A DNA stretch of 15,000 nucleotides. Origin: Pirellulales bacterium (GTDB taxonomy: Bacteria > Planctomycetota > Planctomycetia > Pirellulales > JAICIG01). The stretch is from the NCBI GenBank assembly GCA_025924495.1, contig JAICIG010000172.1, positions 1 through 15,000 of the forward strand, in the 5' to 3' direction. The translations under genes were made by a program, and so were the position numbers. Numbering within the stretch: the first letter of the stretch is position 1; the number at the start of each line of letters is the position of its first letter. Shown here one piece after another: positions 1 to 8,206 of the stretch. The notes under the pieces were generated by a model. The model ran no database searches. It was not told the DNA's origin and worked only from the letters and a program-made list of their open reading frames with translations.

Positions 1-819
1 GATCAGCCGAGCGGCTGGCGCCAGGGCATGCGCACGGCGCTTTTGATTCACGGTTTAGCAGGCTGCCACCTCAGCCCTTACATGGAGCGAATTGCCGCTA
101 AGCTGGCGGCGATTGGGGTGCGCGTGTTCCGCATGGACTTGCGAGGTTGCGGCGCCGGATTCGGTCTGGCGAGGCTTCCTTATCACAGCGGCCGGTCGGA
201 AGACGCCGCTGCGGCGCTCCGGGCCATCGCTCAAGAATGCCCCGGATCGCCGACTACATTGATCGGATTCTCTCTCGGCGGAAATATTTGCCTCAAACTG
301 CTTGGAGAACTTGGGGAAAACGTCTGTGGCGGCCTGGATAGCGGCATAGCGATTTGCCCGCCGATCGATCTGCAAGCTGCCGTGGAAAGGATTTCGCTGC
401 GCCGGAACCGGCCGTACGACCGGCACTTTGTGCGTATGCTTTTGGCGCAGGCGCGCGAGCGACAACGCGTCTTGCCCGACGCGCCGCCGATCAGCTTCGA
501 GCGACCGCCTCGGGGCGTCTGGGAATTTGACAACGGTTTTACTGCGCCGGTCTCGGGTTTCGGTACGGCGGCAAATTACTACCGGCAGGCCAGCTCGGCG
601 CAGTTCATGCCGAATATCCGCCGTCCGACGCTCGTGATTGCGTCGCGCGATGACCCGCTCGTGCCTTGGCAACCTTTTATGTCAGTCCAGCCGACCCCAT
701 TTGTGCGTCTGGAAATGACCGACCGCGGCGGCCATCTGGGCTATGTCGGCCGCGCCGGACTGGATCCTGATCGTCGCTGGCTCGACTGGCGGATTGTCGA
801 GTGGGTGGCCGCGCTCTGA
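1..819 (+). CDS. YheT-family alpha/beta hydrolase, 5' partial
   Basis: This is a serine hydrolase of the YheT/EMB8-like alpha/beta-hydrolase group; the substrate is not known. The reading frame is open from base 1 (DQPSGWRQG before the Met at 28). Family members are about 320 residues long, so the true start is probably left of the window and the Met at 28 is likely internal. Numbered from that Met, the HGLAG oxyanion-type motif is at 8-12, the nucleophile elbow GFSLGG is at 80-85 with Ser82, an acid lies in SRDDP (208 or 209), and the catalytic His is in GGHLGY (236). The YHSG and FDNGFTAPVSGFG stretches are typical of YheT. The gene converges with the minus-strand glycosyltransferase ending at 871, and I see no clear terminator between them. 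The family call is confident; the cellular role is not. Confidence 0.88.
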   Translation, partial: DQPSGWRQGMRTALLIHGLAGCHLSPYMERIAAKLAAIGVRVFRMDLRGCGAGFGLARLPYHSGRSEDAAAALRAIAQECPGSPTTLIGFSLGGNICLKLLGELGENVCGGLDSGIAICPPIDLQAAVERISLRRNRPYDRHFVRMLLAQARERQRVLPDAPPISFERPPRGVWEFDNGFTAPVSGFGTAANYYRQASSAQFMPNIRRPTLVIASRDDPLVPWQPFMSVQPTPFVRLEMTDRGGHLGYVGRAGLDPDRRWLDWRIVEWVAAL

Positions 820-870
820 AATTGCGCCAGCAGGAGTTCTTCGGCGCTGCCCAAGGCGGGTCAGAAGTTC

Positions 871-1845
871 CTAAGCCGCTCGGCGCAGCGGTTCCATCGG
901 TGCGTCGAAATTGACGAGGTTGCGAATGGCGTACGGCTGCTTGTTCTGGCTCTCGTAATAAGTTCTTACGCAGACCTCGCCGAGCATGCCAAGCACGAAG
1001 AATTGCAGGCCAGCCATCATCGAGAACACTGTCAGCATCAAGAGCGGGTTGCCCGTCATGTCGATCCCGCCCCAGAGCTTCATGCCCAGCGTGGCCGCGC
1101 CGGCCAGTCCGCCCAGCAGCATGCAGCCGAGGCCCATGCCGCCGAACAGTTTCATCGGGCTGGTCAAATATTGAATCATGTATTTGACCGTGATCAAATC
1201 GAGGAGCACGCGGAAGGTGCGCGAGATGCCGTACTTTGACGTGCCGAATTTTCGCGGATGATGCCGTGTGACGACTTCCGCACAGCGCGCTCCGCGCCAA
1301 TGAGCCAAGATCGGAATGAAGCGGTGCATCTCGCCGTAAAGCTGCAGATCGTGAGCAATCTCGCGGCGCATGGCTTTGAGCGTGCAACCTAAATCGTTGA
1401 CGGGAAAGCCCGTCGTGCGCGAAATCAACCAGTTGGCAATTTTCGAGGGGAGCTTCCGGTTGACGAACGCGTCCTGCCGATTCTTGCGCCAGCCATGAAC
1501 CAGGTCGTACCCCTCGTCCAACTTGTCGAGCAGCACCGGGATATCGGCCGGATCATTCTGCAAGTCGGCGTCGAGCGTGATGATCACGTCGCCGCTGGCC
1601 AGGTGCAAGCCGGCGTTCATGGCGGCTGTTTGGCCGAAATTGCGGCGGAAGTGCACGACCTTCACGGCTGGATCGCGAGCCGCCAGTTCGTCGAGCGCTC
1701 GACTCGAACCGTCGGAAGAACCATCGTCGACCAACACGAGCTCGTAAGGTCGCCCGAGCGCCACCAGCGAATCCGTCAATGCCTGATGGAGCAAGGCGAT
1801 GTTTTCTCGCTCGTTATAGACAGGTACGACGACTGTGACGGTCAT
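871..1845 (-). CDS. GT2 polyprenyl-phosphate glycosyltransferase
   Basis: This is a family 2 glycosyltransferase of the DPM1/GtrB/ArnC type. Such enzymes move a sugar from a nucleotide donor to a polyprenyl phosphate on the cytoplasmic face of the membrane. The 324-residue protein begins with the GT-A start [11 protein letters not shown] (6-16). It has DDGSSDGS at 40-47, the DxD-type DADLQ at 92-96, DLGCTLK at 151-157 and [12 protein letters not shown] at 195-206. Two hydrophobic helices follow at about 232-255 and 266-292, as in GtrB-like proteins. It lies 115 bases downstream of the GT39 gene on the same strand, which suggests co-transcription and a donor-maker/transferase pairing. An AAGG lies about 9 bases before the ATG. 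The sugar cannot be told from sequence. The family call is strong. Confidence 0.92.
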   Translation of the reverse strand: MTVTVVVPVYNERENIALLHQALTDSLVALGRPYELVLVDDGSSDGSSRALDELAARDPAVKVVHFRRNFGQTAAMNAGLHLASGDVIITLDADLQNDPADIPVLLDKLDEGYDLVHGWRKNRQDAFVNRKLPSKIANWLISRTTGFPVNDLGCTLKAMRREIAHDLQLYGEMHRFIPILAHWRGARCAEVVTRHHPRKFGTSKYGISRTFRVLLDLITVKYMIQYLTSPMKLFGGMGLGCMLLGGLAGAATLGMKLWGGIDMTGNPLLMLTVFSMMAGLQFFVLGMLGEVCVRTYYESQNKQPYAIRNLVNFDAPMEPLRRAA

Positions 1846-1960
1846 GATAGATGCCTTTTAGCCAATGAATTCCTCGTTCGCTGTCGCTATGCGCGAGGCG
1901 GATTCCTAACAGCCAGTCCTTTGTCGTCTCGCACGGCGAGAGTGCAACGGCGATCGCTGC

Positions 1961-3712
1961 TTACCGTGCGACGCGTTTTAACCGCGCCAATCTCTCTGCT
2001 CGACCGAGTACGACCAATTCCTTTCCATGACGCAAGAACCGCGGTTGCCGCGCGATCTCCTTGACGTCGGCTGGCAGTGCCGCTTTCAAATCGTCGAGTA
2101 GTTCAGCCCGCGTTATCAAATAAGCGTTGTTGTTTGTCTCAAAGAATCGTTGCGCCTCATGCTCAGCGTAGAATTGGTTTACACGCTGCTGAGCATAGAA
2201 CACGAGACTAGGCGCGTTGTAATCGAAAGTCGCCAGCTGCACGGACCCTGGGTCGGCCTGGCGGATCAGCGCGATCAAGGGTGCACTGTTCTGGTAACGA
2301 CTGGCTCGCACTGCGGCGAAGCCAAACAATCCGACAACGAAGCCGATGGCTGCGACCGCGACCGCAATGGCAGCGAATTGCGGGCGATTGCGGCGGAACA
2401 GAAAGAGCGCTACACCGCCGCCAATCAGCAATGGGAGGCCGATCAATCCGATCGCTCGCTCGCCGGGCAGCACAAAAGGCGCTGCGATGGGAAAACCGGC
2501 CAAGAATGCCAACCCAACGAATGTGATGCCTCCCAGAATTGCGTGCAGCATCCAACGACGAACGTTTTGCGGACTGGTAACCCAGTGATCGATGCATACG
2601 GCAGTCATGAGCGCCAAGGCGGGATACGCGGGCAGAACGTAGCTTGGCAACTTCGTGCGAGCCAACGAGAAAAAGCCAACGTAGAACCCGGCCCAACAGG
2701 CAACGAACAGATACGATGGCCAGTCGGGACGATTGCGAATGCGCTTCGCCAGTTCGATCAGGGTTGGCAGCAAGAACATCGACCAGGGAAAAAAACCGAT
2801 GAGGATCGCCGGCACATAATAAATGATTGGTCCGCGGTGGCCTTCCATCGGCTTCAGAAAGCGGCCGACATTATGTGTTCCTAAGAAGCCGGCCGGCCAG
2901 TCCCAGTCAGTGCGCAAGCCCACCAGCACGTACCAAGGCAAGGCCACGACGCCGATCACGGCTAGCGCTGTGAAGGGACGCATGTTCCAAAAAACCTTCA
3001 GCACCGCGTAGGGTGAGAAGCGGCGAGCAAACGATGCAAGGTAGCCGCCCTGCGCCTGATAGGCGCTTTCAGCCGCATGGCGAGCACAAAGTAAATACAG
3101 CCCGAGAATGCCGCCGGGCAGAACGATGGCCACCGGGCCTTTGGCGAGAACTCCCAGCCCCATGGCGGCATAGACGGTCGCCCAACCGAGCCACGACTTG
3201 GGCAGAAAATCCCGCAATTGATCCGCCCCGGCCAAGGTTGGGCTCGCGCCCCAAGTCGCACGGACAAAGACCAGCATGGTCAGCGTCGTGCAAAAGATCA
3301 GCGTCGAATCGGGCGTCGCGGCGCGGCCCGCCACCGTGAACATCACGCAACTCGTCATGCACAGTCCGGCCCACAAACCGACCTGCGGACGGAACAAGAT
3401 TCGCCCTAGATGATAAGTCGCCAGAGAGGTTCCGACTGCCAGGATCGCGGACCAGAACCGCGCCGCAAACTCATTGACGCCGAACGTCTTGTAGGCGGAA
3501 ATCATGAGCCAGTACAGCAGCACCGGCTTGTCGTACCGCAGTTGCTCATTGAACGTCGGCACGACCCAATCGCCACGCGCAAGCATCTCTCTTGCACATT
3601 CGGCGTTTTTCGGCTCGTCCTCGTCCCACAGCGTGGGAGCTCCCAAGTTAGCGAAGAAGACGGTTACCGCGGCCAGGAAGATCCAGATTTGATGGCGGAT
3701 AGTAGCCGGCAT
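1961..3712 (-). CDS. GT39 ArnT/PMT-like membrane glycosyltransferase
   Basis: This is an integral membrane glycosyltransferase of the ArnT/PMT_2 family. These enzymes transfer a sugar from a polyprenyl-phosphate donor to lipid A, a protein or another envelope acceptor on the outer face of the membrane. The 583-residue protein opens with a hydrophobic helix (11-24), followed by WDEDEPKNAECAREM at 29-43 and RYDKPVLLYWL at 59-69. These acidic and YDKP signatures of the first periplasmic loop are typical of ArnT-like proteins. About ten more hydrophobic segments follow up to roughly residue 475, then a soluble tail of about 110 residues. The GT2 gene downstream probably supplies its lipid-linked sugar. 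A promoter-like site lies 83 bases upstream; no Shine-Dalgarno site is seen at the ATG. Whether it modifies lipid A or a protein cannot be decided from sequence. Confidence 0.92.
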   Translation of the reverse strand: MPATIRHQIWIFLAAVTVFFANLGAPTLWDEDEPKNAECAREMLARGDWVVPTFNEQLRYDKPVLLYWLMISAYKTFGVNEFAARFWSAILAVGTSLATYHLGRILFRPQVGLWAGLCMTSCVMFTVAGRAATPDSTLIFCTTLTMLVFVRATWGASPTLAGADQLRDFLPKSWLGWATVYAAMGLGVLAKGPVAIVLPGGILGLYLLCARHAAESAYQAQGGYLASFARRFSPYAVLKVFWNMRPFTALAVIGVVALPWYVLVGLRTDWDWPAGFLGTHNVGRFLKPMEGHRGPIIYYVPAILIGFFPWSMFLLPTLIELAKRIRNRPDWPSYLFVACWAGFYVGFFSLARTKLPSYVLPAYPALALMTAVCIDHWVTSPQNVRRWMLHAILGGITFVGLAFLAGFPIAAPFVLPGERAIGLIGLPLLIGGGVALFLFRRNRPQFAAIAVAVAAIGFVVGLFGFAAVRASRYQNSAPLIALIRQADPGSVQLATFDYNAPSLVFYAQQRVNQFYAEHEAQRFFETNNNAYLITRAELLDDLKAALPADVKEIARQPRFLRHGKELVVLGRAERLARLKRVAR

Positions 3713-3794
3713 GTGCGCTTTGCTGAGAATGAAAAGGCCGTAATGAACTTCGCAGGCGGACTTGCAATGCTGCTAGCAGGCGAAATGGCGAGGC

Positions 3795-3824
3795 AGTCTA
3801 GCGACCGAAAGTCACTTCGGGCAA
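3795..3824 (-). promoter_or_regulatory. sigma70-type promoter for GT39-GT2
   Basis: On the minus strand TTGCCC (3824-3819) is followed by an 18-base spacer and TAGACT (3800-3795). Transcription would start near 3788, giving a leader of about 75 bases before the GT39 ATG. The same -10 box and spacer length occur before the DUF1501 gene. The call rests on sequence similarity only. Confidence 0.45.
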
Positions 3825-3897
3825 CACCAGTTCCTAGCTCGCCTGGAAAGCAAACCACGCCCCGACACGCTACGAACTTCAGAACGCCGGAACCGAG

Positions 3898-3926
3898 TTA
3901 GCTAGAAAGCCCTCCGGCGTTATACT
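3898..3926 (+). promoter_or_regulatory. weak candidate promoter for PAP2 gene
   Basis: TATACT at 3921-3926 resembles a -10 box. With a 17-base spacer the -35 position reads TTAGCT, a poor match. It is placed about 125 bases before the preferred PAP2 start. This is a weak call. Confidence 0.25.
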
Positions 3927-4051
3927 TCGCACCCAATTCGGAGTGAAGCGGCGCTTAGCAACGCTTGCATTCGCGCCGACGGCAGACGCGAAGACGTTCC
4001 CGTGGCGGTTGCGAAACGGACGCATTTCGAGCATCTGGACACAGCGGCACG

Positions 4052-4861
4052 ATGGCAATAAACAAACAAGACCGGGAGCTTTACGCGGGCGAGACAAGCA
4101 GCGTGCCCCTGCAAGAGCGAAAGCCGGCTAAATGGCTGCGGTCATTTCCAGTGCGGTTGACGGTGCTTGCCGCGGCATTGCTCGCTTGCGGCGCCTTGGC
4201 GTTATTCTGCGATCTGTCTATATCTCGTTGGGTCGCCACCGCGCCGCTGCCAGGCTTCGCCCGCAAGCTAATTGAAATGAGCGAAATCTTTGGCCACGGG
4301 CTCGGCGTTCTGGCCATCATTTTGGCGGCTTATCACTTCGATCCGCGGCGCAGATGGGCGTTGCCGCGATTAGTGGCTGTGGCCTATGGCGGCGGATTGG
4401 CGGCCAACATTGCCAAATTCCTCATCGTGCGCGTTCGACCGCGTGGATTCGACCTGGCCTTGCATGACGTTTGGCAGACTTTCTTGGCCTGGTCGCCGCC
4501 ATGGATGCGTTCCAGCGTGAATGAAAGTTTTCCGTCGGCCCATACGGCGACGGCAGCGGCGTTTGCCATCGCTTTGACGTGTCTGTATCCGCAGGCACGC
4601 CGATTCCTGTTCGTGTTGGCCGCCATGGTCGGCGTCCAGCGGGTTGCCTCCCAGGCCCACTATCCCAGCGATGTTTGCTGCGGTGCGGCAGTGGGCTGTC
4701 TCGCGGCGGCTGCGCTACTTAGTCTGCCTGGGTCGGTCGCCTGGCTCGAGCGGTTGCGTCAACAAAATCAATCGCAACTCGATCGGCCGAATGCCCTGGA
4801 GTCGGTCTGTCGCCGAGAGCCGGCGTTCTCCTGCGACACGGACAGCGCCGCGGCCGCTTAA
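4052..4861 (+). CDS. PAP2-family membrane lipid phosphatase
   Basis: This is a membrane phosphatase of the PAP2 (type 2 phosphatidic acid phosphatase) superfamily. Members remove phosphate from phosphatidic acid, undecaprenyl pyrophosphate or lipid A, with the active site facing the periplasm. All three signatures are present: K122-x6-R129-P130, P161-S-A-H164, and R197-x5-H203-x3-D207. The Ser that usually precedes the last Arg is Gln here. Hydrophobic helices lie at about 35-53, 80-94, 106-126, 165-178, 185-197 and 208-225. I chose the Met at 4052 (269 residues) because the 29 residues gained from an upstream Met at 3965 are Arg-rich and unlike the family. No Shine-Dalgarno site favours either start. 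It is divergent from the GT39/GT2 pair, which fits a shared role in envelope lipids; carrier recycling is inferred, not shown. Confidence 0.88.
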   Translation: MAINKQDRELYAGETSSVPLQERKPAKWLRSFPVRLTVLAAALLACGALALFCDLSISRWVATAPLPGFARKLIEMSEIFGHGLGVLAIILAAYHFDPRRRWALPRLVAVAYGGGLAANIAKFLIVRVRPRGFDLALHDVWQTFLAWSPPWMRSSVNESFPSAHTATAAAFAIALTCLYPQARRFLFVLAAMVGVQRVASQAHYPSDVCCGAAVGCLAAAALLSLPGSVAWLERLRQQNQSQLDRPNALESVCRREPAFSCDTDSAAAA

Positions 4862-4965
4862 TCGAAGCGGACAGCGGAATTCGTCGGCCATCATCCGAAC
4901 GGCCCAAGGCTAGAACTCGTTTGCGCGCGACGCACGATGTTCCGAGGGGAGGTTAAGCAAAGGAA

Positions 4966-5002
4966 CTGCCCGAGCATTCGACTTCTCCAAATGCTCGGGC
5001 AG
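4966..5002 (-). terminator. hairpin terminator after the DUF892 gene
   Basis: Two perfect 13-base arms, 4966-4978 and 4990-5002, enclose an 11-base loop. Read on the minus strand the hairpin comes about 30 bases after the DUF892 stop and is followed by a T-rich run (TTCCTTTGCTT), as expected of an intrinsic terminator. On the plus strand, after the PAP2 gene, no T-run follows, so it mainly serves the minus strand but may slow read-through from both sides. Confidence 0.75.
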
Positions 5003-5032
5003 CCCTGACTGCATTGGCGCGTTCGCCCGCCG

Positions 5033-5530
5033 CTATTTGCTCTCAGCGGCGACATTAATTTCCGACTCGGCCAGTTCGCTCAGCTTCTGGTCGGTCTCTT
5101 TTTCCTCATCGAGCGTCTGCTGCAGCAGTTCCTCGGCTTCGTTATGGCCGAGCAGCGCGGCCATTGATCGCACCGTTCCGTAAGCGGCGATCTCATAATG
5201 CTCCACCCGTTGCGCGGCAGCGATCAGGGCGGCATCCATCACGGATTCGTCCTCGAAATCTTCCTTCATCACCTCTTTGCCTTCCTCAATGATTCCTTCC
5301 ATGGCGAGGCACTTCGTACCACGCGGCGTCTTGCCCAGGCCTTCGAAGACCTGCTCCAATCGCTTCACGTGGCCTTCAGTTTGTTTGAGGTGCTTTTGAA
5401 ATCCATCTCGAAGTTTGCGCGACGAGGCGGCCTTGGCCATTTTCGGCAGCGCCTTGAGAATTTGTTTTTCGGCGTTGTAAATGTCCTTCAACTCGTGGAT
5501 GAAAAGATCTTCCAGCGTGCTCATAGCCAT
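5033..5530 (-). CDS. DUF892 (YciE/YciF-like) ferritin-fold stress protein
   Basis: This is a DUF892 protein, a four-helix ferritin-like family found with stress genes; its biochemical role is unsettled. The 165-residue protein begins with STLEDLFIHELKDIYNAEKQ (4-23), the family hallmark. Candidate metal ligands of the helical bundle are E13, E52/H54, E110/E113 in the VEHYE stretch, and E142/E143 in LDEEKETDQ. A longer in-frame start at 5620 exists. I chose 5530 because AGAGGAGA lies 7-8 bases before it and because the 30 extra residues are not family-like. The second Met at 5524 is a less likely alternative. It follows Lon on the same strand after 315 bases, so it probably has its own promoter, and it ends in a strong terminator. 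Family call confident; function inferred as protection against oxidative or general stress. Confidence 0.92.
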   Translation of the reverse strand: MAMSTLEDLFIHELKDIYNAEKQILKALPKMAKAASSRKLRDGFQKHLKQTEGHVKRLEQVFEGLGKTPRGTKCLAMEGIIEEGKEVMKEDFEDESVMDAALIAAAQRVEHYEIAAYGTVRSMAALLGHNEAEELLQQTLDEEKETDQKLSELAESEINVAAESK

Positions 5531-5537
5531 TTCGGGA

Positions 5538-5544
5538 TCTCCTC
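5538..5544 (-). promoter_or_regulatory. ribosome binding site fixing the DUF892 start
   Basis: On the minus strand AGGAGA sits within AAGAGGAGAT. GGAG ends 8 bases before the ATG at 5530. It is one of the clearest Shine-Dalgarno sites in the window and decides the start against the longer frame from 5620. Confidence 0.75.
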
Positions 5545-5626
5545 TTTTTGGCGCGACCGTGTACTGGTGTTCGTGACTGTCCAAGAGCGAGCCATTCATG
5601 CTGCTCCTGGCACAGCACACCTCTTG

Positions 5627-5641
5627 GCATAAATCGTGCCG
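5627..5641 (-). promoter_or_regulatory. possible sigma-54 (-24/-12) promoter for DUF892
   Basis: The minus strand reads GGCACGATTTATGC from 5640 to 5627. This keeps the GG-N10-GC spacing and the GGCACG half of the sigma-54 consensus TGGCACG-N4-TTGC. It departs at the first T and in the -12 box (ATGC instead of TTGC). Transcription would begin near 5615, about 85 bases before the ATG. The call is tentative. Confidence 0.35.
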
Positions 5642-5845
5642 CGGCGGGCCGACTCGCAGAGCTCGCGAGTTTGCACAGAATCATCGTGTCCCAGGCGAGC
5701 CGATTTGCGCAAACCGGTCTGCACGCCTCAGGGCGAATGGCACGGCCCTAATCAGACTGGTCGCCCATGTTCCAGAGGGCATTAATAAATGCTGAGCGAG
5801 GTCTATGTCTCTGCCTGGCTGATCGACGCAAGGCGAGGCACAATC

Positions 5846-8206
5846 TCACACGCTGGCGTCTGCCGAGGTCAAGCGCTCAGCGAATTGCGGCACGGCGGCC
5901 GCCAGCGCCTCGTCGATCTGCTTGACCAGAATAAATTCGAGTTCCTGGCGCGCGTGCTCGGGTAGTTCCTCGAGATCCTGTTCGTTCTGCTTGGGCAGAA
6001 TGATCCGGCGGAAGCCGGCTCTTCGAGCGGCGAGCACTTTTTCCTTGATTCCGCCGACCGGTAGAACCAGGCCCGTAAGCGTAACCTCGCCTGTCATCGC
6101 CGTATCGCTGCGCACGGAGACTTGCCCGTAAAGCGACGCTAGCGCGGTGACCATGGTCACTCCTGCGGAGGGGCCGTCTTTGGGGATGGCGCCGGCAGGT
6201 ACATGGATGTGAACGCCGCTGTGGCTGATCTTTTCGCGATCGATTCGCAGCTCGGCGGCTCGCGACCAGAGATAGCTCTGGGCGGTTTTCGCCGATTCCT
6301 GCATTACCTCGCCCAACTGGCCGGTCAAGGTTAAGCCGCGGCCTTCCGGCAACAATACGGTTTCAACATACAGTACGTCCCCGCCCGCTTCCGTCCAGGC
6401 CATGCCGGTGGCTACGCCGGGCGGAAGGAATCGCCGTGCTTCTTCGAGCTGAAAGCGCTCGGGGCCGAGGAATTTGCCGAGGTCGTCCGGCGCGACTTCG
6501 ACGGGCTCGACTTTGCCTTCGGCGAATTTTACCGCAGCCTTCCGCGCCAAGCGGCCCAGCGCGCGCTCGAGTTGGCGCAGTCCAGCTTCGCGCGTGTAGC
6601 GCGAAATCAGCCGCAGCAACGCCGCGTCCGAAATGACGAACTGACCGTCGTGCAAACCCACTTCCTGTCGCTGCCGCGGGATCAAATAGCGTTTGGCGAT
6701 CTCCGCCTTTTCCTCCTCTGAATAGCCTGCCACTCGCATGATTTCCATCCGGTCGAGCAGGGGACGCGGAATCGTATCGAGCGTGTTCGCCGTGGCGATG
6801 AAGAATACCCGCGATAAGTCGAACGGCAGATCGAGATAATTATCGAGAAAAGTGCTATTCTGCGCGGGATCGAGAATCTCCAGGAGCGCCGCAGCCGGAT
6901 CGCCGCGGTAATCGGCGCCGACCTTGTCGATCTCGTCGAGCATCAGCACAGGATTCGCGACTCCCGCGCGGCGAATCGATCGCAGGATGCGTCCTGGCAT
7001 TGCCCCGATGTAAGTCCGCCGATGTCCGCGTAGCTCGGCCTCGTCGTGCAATCCGCCGAGACTCATACGCTCGAACTTCCGATTCATCGCCCGCGCGATC
7101 GAGTGACCGAGCGACGTTTTGCCGACGCCCGGCGGCCCGACGAAGCAGAGGATGGGCGCCTTCGCCTCGGGATTCAATTTCAACACCGCGAGATGTTCAA
7201 CGATGCGCTGTTTCAATTCTTTCAAATCGTAGTGGTCCTCGTCCAACACGCGCCGCGCATGCGCCAGATCCAGGTCATCTTCGGTGTAACGCCGCCAGGG
7301 CAATTCCAGGATCAGTTCGATATAGCTTTGCGTGATCTGGCAATCAGGCGCGGCGGTCGGCAGGCGTTCTAATTTCGCTAGCTCGCGCTCGGCTTCGTTG
7401 CGGACCTGCGCAGGCAAGTCCGTCTCCTTCAACCGATCGCGGAATTGGCCGACCATCGCCTGTTCGGGACTTTGCTCGCCGAGTTCCGCTTGAATCGCTC
7501 GCAATTGTTGTCGCAACAGGTATTCCCGTTGCTCGCGGCTCATCTCTTGCTGGGCTTCGCTGGCAATCTTTTGCCTGAGTTCGAGCACTTGCGATTCGTG
7601 CTGCAGATAGCCATGCAGAACTCGCAGCGCTTCCAATCGGGTCGAGGCCTCCAGGAGCTTCTGCGCTTGCTCCGCGTCGAGTCCAAGCATGGAACCGACA
7701 AGGTAAACCTGGTGCATCACGTCGGTCACCTGAGACAAGATTTGGTCAAGACCAGCCTTGGCCTGCGGATCCACCATGGCATGAATCCTGCCGGCCAGTT
7801 CCAGCACTTCGCGATGCAGAGCTTCCACCTCGGTCCCCTGGTCGGCAGGCGGCGGCAGGATGCGAACGTTCGCCTTCAGATACGGCGCTGAAGCTTCGAT
7901 CGTTTCCACGCCGGCTCGGTCGATCCCCTGCACAATCAGGTGCAATCCATTGGGCGTTCGTTCCATCCGCTTGACTACGGCTACTGTTCCCGTCTGATGC
8001 AGGTCCCCTGCAGCGGGCTCTTCGACAGCAGCGTCTCGCTGAGCGACGACAAACAACGTTTTGTCCTCGCTTGCAAGCACCGCTTCGATGGCGGCGACCG
8101 AAGAGGGCCGTCCGATGGCCAACGGCATCAGCAGGTGAGGAAACAGAACTGTATTCTTCAGCGGGATGACAGGCAGGGCCGCTCCCCGTTCAATGACGGA
8201 ACTCAT
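5846..8206 (-). CDS. lon: ATP-dependent Lon protease (LonA type)
   Basis: This is the cytoplasmic ATP-dependent serine protease that degrades misfolded and regulatory proteins. The 786-residue length is normal for LonA. It has the N-terminal substrate-binding LON domain (about 10-200), a coiled helical linker (about 200-300), the AAA+ module with Walker A GPPGVGKT at 357-364 (Lys363) and Walker B LMLDE ending at Glu425, and the peptidase domain. In the last, the catalytic Ser680 is in KDGPSAG and Lys723 in GGIKEK, 43 residues apart as in E. coli Lon. The ATG overlaps the Hsp20 stop (ATGA, 8203-8206), and GAGGA lies 9 bases before it inside the Hsp20 gene, so translation is probably coupled. 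All catalytic elements are intact. Some planctomycetes carry more than one Lon; this may not be the only copy. Confidence 0.97.
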   Translation of the reverse strand: MSSVIERGAALPVIPLKNTVLFPHLLMPLAIGRPSSVAAIEAVLASEDKTLFVVAQRDAAVEEPAAGDLHQTGTVAVVKRMERTPNGLHLIVQGIDRAGVETIEASAPYLKANVRILPPPADQGTEVEALHREVLELAGRIHAMVDPQAKAGLDQILSQVTDVMHQVYLVGSMLGLDAEQAQKLLEASTRLEALRVLHGYLQHESQVLELRQKIASEAQQEMSREQREYLLRQQLRAIQAELGEQSPEQAMVGQFRDRLKETDLPAQVRNEAERELAKLERLPTAAPDCQITQSYIELILELPWRRYTEDDLDLAHARRVLDEDHYDLKELKQRIVEHLAVLKLNPEAKAPILCFVGPPGVGKTSLGHSIARAMNRKFERMSLGGLHDEAELRGHRRTYIGAMPGRILRSIRRAGVANPVLMLDEIDKVGADYRGDPAAALLEILDPAQNSTFLDNYLDLPFDLSRVFFIATANTLDTIPRPLLDRMEIMRVAGYSEEEKAEIAKRYLIPRQRQEVGLHDGQFVISDAALLRLISRYTREAGLRQLERALGRLARKAAVKFAEGKVEPVEVAPDDLGKFLGPERFQLEEARRFLPPGVATGMAWTEAGGDVLYVETVLLPEGRGLTLTGQLGEVMQESAKTAQSYLWSRAAELRIDREKISHSGVHIHVPAGAIPKDGPSAGVTMVTALASLYGQVSVRSDTAMTGEVTLTGLVLPVGGIKEKVLAARRAGFRRIILPKQNEQDLEELPEHARQELEFILVKQIDEALAAAVPQFAERLTSADASV

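Larger units (their letters stand above)
3713..4051. other. divergent intergenic region between GT39 and PAP2 genes
   Basis: This 339-base stretch separates the oppositely oriented GT39 and PAP2 genes, so it should hold the promoters of both. On the minus strand it contains a good -35/-10 pair for GT39 (3795-3824). On the plus strand it contains a TATACT at 3921-3926 with a weak -35 box. Short ORFs run through it, but none has a recognisable protein signature. If the PAP2 gene starts at the earlier in-frame Met at 3965, the region is shorter by 87 bases. Confidence 0.6.
5531..5845. other. intergenic region between Lon and DUF892 genes
   Basis: This 315-base stretch lies between the Lon stop and the DUF892 start, both on the minus strand. 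It holds the DUF892 ribosome binding site, a sigma-54-like element at 5627-5640, an inverted repeat ACTCGC-N7-GCGAGT at 5652-5670 and the palindrome TTTGCGCAAA at 5704-5713. No convincing terminator follows Lon. Short ORFs here (for example 67 codons from 5548 on the plus strand) show no protein signature. Confidence 0.55.

Noticed and set aside
1495..2884. Long plus-strand ORFs (189 and 244 codons) opposite the GT2 and GT39 genes
   Set aside because: They are GC-rich shadow frames with His/Gln/Arg-rich composition and no motifs, whereas the minus-strand proteins have full family signatures.
5531..5620. 30-codon N-terminal extension of the DUF892 protein
   Set aside because: It covers the ribosome binding site and has no family similarity.
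5779..5792. GCATT-AATA-AATGC hairpin after Lon as a terminator
   Set aside because: The stem has only five pairs and neither strand has a T-run after it.
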